The notes under the pieces are model-generated. The model was not told the origin of the DNA. It saw only the letters and a program-made list of their open reading frames with translations, and did not search any database. A program made the position numbers and the translations under genes. DNA of 5,476 nucleotides from positions 1 to 5,476 of the forward strand of contig JAICUV010000231.1 of NCBI GenBank assembly GCA_025935655.1, written 5' to 3'. How positions within the stretch are numbered: position 1 is the first letter of the stretch; every line of letters starts with the position of its first letter. The stretch is from Chloroflexota bacterium. GTDB taxonomy: Bacteria; Chloroflexota; Limnocylindria; Limnocylindrales; CSP1-4. Below, piece by piece: positions 4,143 through 5,476 of this stretch.

Positions 4143-5476
4143 ATGCTGCGCGCCATGCCCCTCGTCCGCCGCCGGCTCGCCGTGCCGCTCCTGCTGGCCG
4201 CGCTCATCCTCGGCGCTGCGCCCGTCGCGGCGGCAAACGAGTTCCCGGCGGGCTACGAAGGCTTCCACACGTACGCCGAGATGGTTGCGGACATCACCGC
4301 GGTCCGGGCCGCGCACCCGGACATCGTGCGCACCTTCTCGATCGGCACGAGCTACAAGGGCCGGACGATCTGGGCCGCCAAGGTCAGCGACAACGTCTCC
4401 GTCGACGAGCCCGAGCCCGAGGTCCTGTTCGACGGCCTCCATCACTCGGACGAGCACATGGGCCTGGAGATGACGCTGCGGATCCTCCACTGGCTCGCGA
4501 ACGGGTACGGGACCGATCAGCGCATCACCGACATCGTGAACACGCGCGAGGTCTGGATCATCTTCGCCGTCAACCCGGACGGCGCCGAGTACGACATCAG
4601 CGGCGGCCGCTTCCACCACTGGCGCAAGAACCGCCAGCCGAACGCCGGGACGACCGCGATCGGCACGGACCTCAACCGCAACTACGGCTACCACTGGGGC
4701 GGCGGCGGGCTGACCAGCACGAACCCGAAGGCGATCACGTACCGCGGCCCATCCGCGTTCTCGGCGCCCGAGACGCGGGCCGTCCGCGACTTCCTCGCGT
4801 CGCGAGTCGTCGACGGTCGTCAGCAGATCCGCGTGGCGATCTCGTTCCACGAGTACGGCCGGCTCGTGATGTGGCCGTACGGCTACACGACGAGGAACGT
4901 GCCGGCCGACATGACCACCCAGGATCGCGACGCGCTCTCGGCGATCGGGAGACACATGGCCGCGACCAACGGCTATACGCCCGAGCAGGCGAGCGACCTG
5001 TACGTGACCTCGGGTACCACCCGCGACTACGAGTACGGGCGCTACCGGATCTTCTCGTACACGTTCGAGCTCTCTGCCGTCGACTACCCGAAGGACACGC
5101 GGATCGCGACCGAGACGGGCCGCAACAAGGAGGCGGTCCTGTACCTGGCAGAGCGGGCATGGTGTCCGCTCTCGGTGCTTGGAACGGCCGTCAGCAACGC
5201 GCGCTGCGGCGCCTTCGACGACGACCTCGAGGTGGCACGCGGCTGGACGCGCAACCCCGACGGGACCGACACCGCACCGGCCGGCGCCCGCCTCGCGCGT
5301 GGTGACCCCGCTGCCACGAGCGCCGGCGGCGTCATCATCCAGCCGGGCCGCACATCGTCCGGGCGGTACGCGTACGTGACCGGGCTGCCCGCGGGCTCCA
5401 CGGTCCGCTCCAACGACCTCGACGGGCGCACGACGATCCGCTCGCCGCGGATCGAGCTGCCCTCCGCGGCCGGCCA
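4143..5476 (+). CDS. Secreted M14 zinc carboxypeptidase with C-terminal beta-sandwich domain (3' end cut)
   Basis: 444 codons visible, open at the right edge. Metallocarboxypeptidases of family M14 remove C-terminal residues from peptides; this one should be exported. Residues 1-31 are a signal peptide (RRR, then LAVPLLLAALILG, then PVAAA before NEF). Catalytic features by alignment to carboxypeptidase A: zinc ligands His101 and Glu104 (HSDE), NPDG (144-147), Arg161 in HWRKNR, DLNRN (176-180, Asn178/Arg179 binding the C-terminal carboxylate), zinc ligand His236 in SFHEYG, Tyr287 and SG(290-291), and catalytic Glu309 in YTFEL. The usual Arg of HxRE is Asp103, and the specificity position (CPA 255) is Arg294. 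From about 357 a second domain begins (FDDDLEVARGWTRNPDGTDT; later NDLDGRTTIRSPRIEL), a jelly-roll-like module common at the end of secreted bacterial peptidases. Start ATG 4143 or in-frame ATG 4155; neither has a good SD (only GGGG at 4136-4139). Confidence 0.92.
   Translation, partial: MLRAMPLVRRRLAVPLLLAALILGAAPVAAANEFPAGYEGFHTYAEMVADITAVRAAHPDIVRTFSIGTSYKGRTIWAAKVSDNVSVDEPEPEVLFDGLHHSDEHMGLEMTLRILHWLANGYGTDQRITDIVNTREVWIIFAVNPDGAEYDISGGRFHHWRKNRQPNAGTTAIGTDLNRNYGYHWGGGGLTSTNPKAITYRGPSAFSAPETRAVRDFLASRVVDGRQQIRVAISFHEYGRLVMWPYGYTTRNVPADMTTQDRDALSAIGRHMAATNGYTPEQASDLYVTSGTTRDYEYGRYRIFSYTFELSAVDYPKDTRIATETGRNKEAVLYLAERAWCPLSVLGTAVSNARCGAFDDDLEVARGWTRNPDGTDTAPAGARLARGDPAATSAGGVIIQPGRTSSGRYAYVTGLPAGSTVRSNDLDGRTTIRSPRIELPSAAG

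Noticed and set aside
4065..4955. 296-codon minus-strand open frame opposite the carboxypeptidase
   Set aside because: Same antisense artefact: repetitive Arg/Val/Asp composition without motifs, while the plus frame carries the M14 residues.

Overview
This is a high-GC window with strong third-position GC bias and Shine-Dalgarno starts. It looks like ordinary chromosome from a GC-rich bacterium, most plausibly an actinobacterial or Chloroflexota-type lineage. That placement rests on composition and protein style only. I see no tRNA or rRNA gene, insertion sequence, CRISPR array or phage gene.

Layout, left to right. (1) The 5' end of a class III PLP aminotransferase (GABA/ornithine type) runs leftward off the edge (1-437, minus). 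(2) A short, unusually AT-rich divergent control region (about 438-524) carries phased GCATA/TATGC half-sites and a possible three-codon leader ORF. (3) A GNAT acetyltransferase resembling puromycin N-acetyltransferase runs rightward (525-1139). (4) A secreted or membrane-anchored protein of unknown function runs leftward (1183-1749). (5) A 380-base stretch without a convincing gene (1750-2129) precedes (6) a small single-pass membrane protein (2130-2363, plus). (7) A perfect 10-bp hairpin (2381-2404) separates that gene from the convergent (8) aldehyde dehydrogenase of L-glutamate gamma-semialdehyde (pyrroline-5-carboxylate) dehydrogenase type (2427-3995, minus). (9) Across a 147-base divergent gap, a secreted M14 zinc carboxypeptidase (4143 to the right edge, plus) has a C-terminal beta-sandwich domain cut by the window end.

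Most neighbours point in different directions, so the genes seem individually transcribed rather than one operon. One metabolic theme is possible. If the aminotransferase makes glutamate semialdehyde from ornithine, the dehydrogenase would oxidise it to glutamate. An exported carboxypeptidase would fit an amino-acid and peptide scavenging lifestyle. This is inference from family membership and proximity.

I found no clear undescribed multi-gene system. The observations most worth a second look are the helically phased operator-like array between the aminotransferase and the acetyltransferase, the ATG-CGC-CGA-TGA leader overlapping the acetyltransferase start, and the altered zinc motif (HSDE) plus Arg at the specificity position of the carboxypeptidase.
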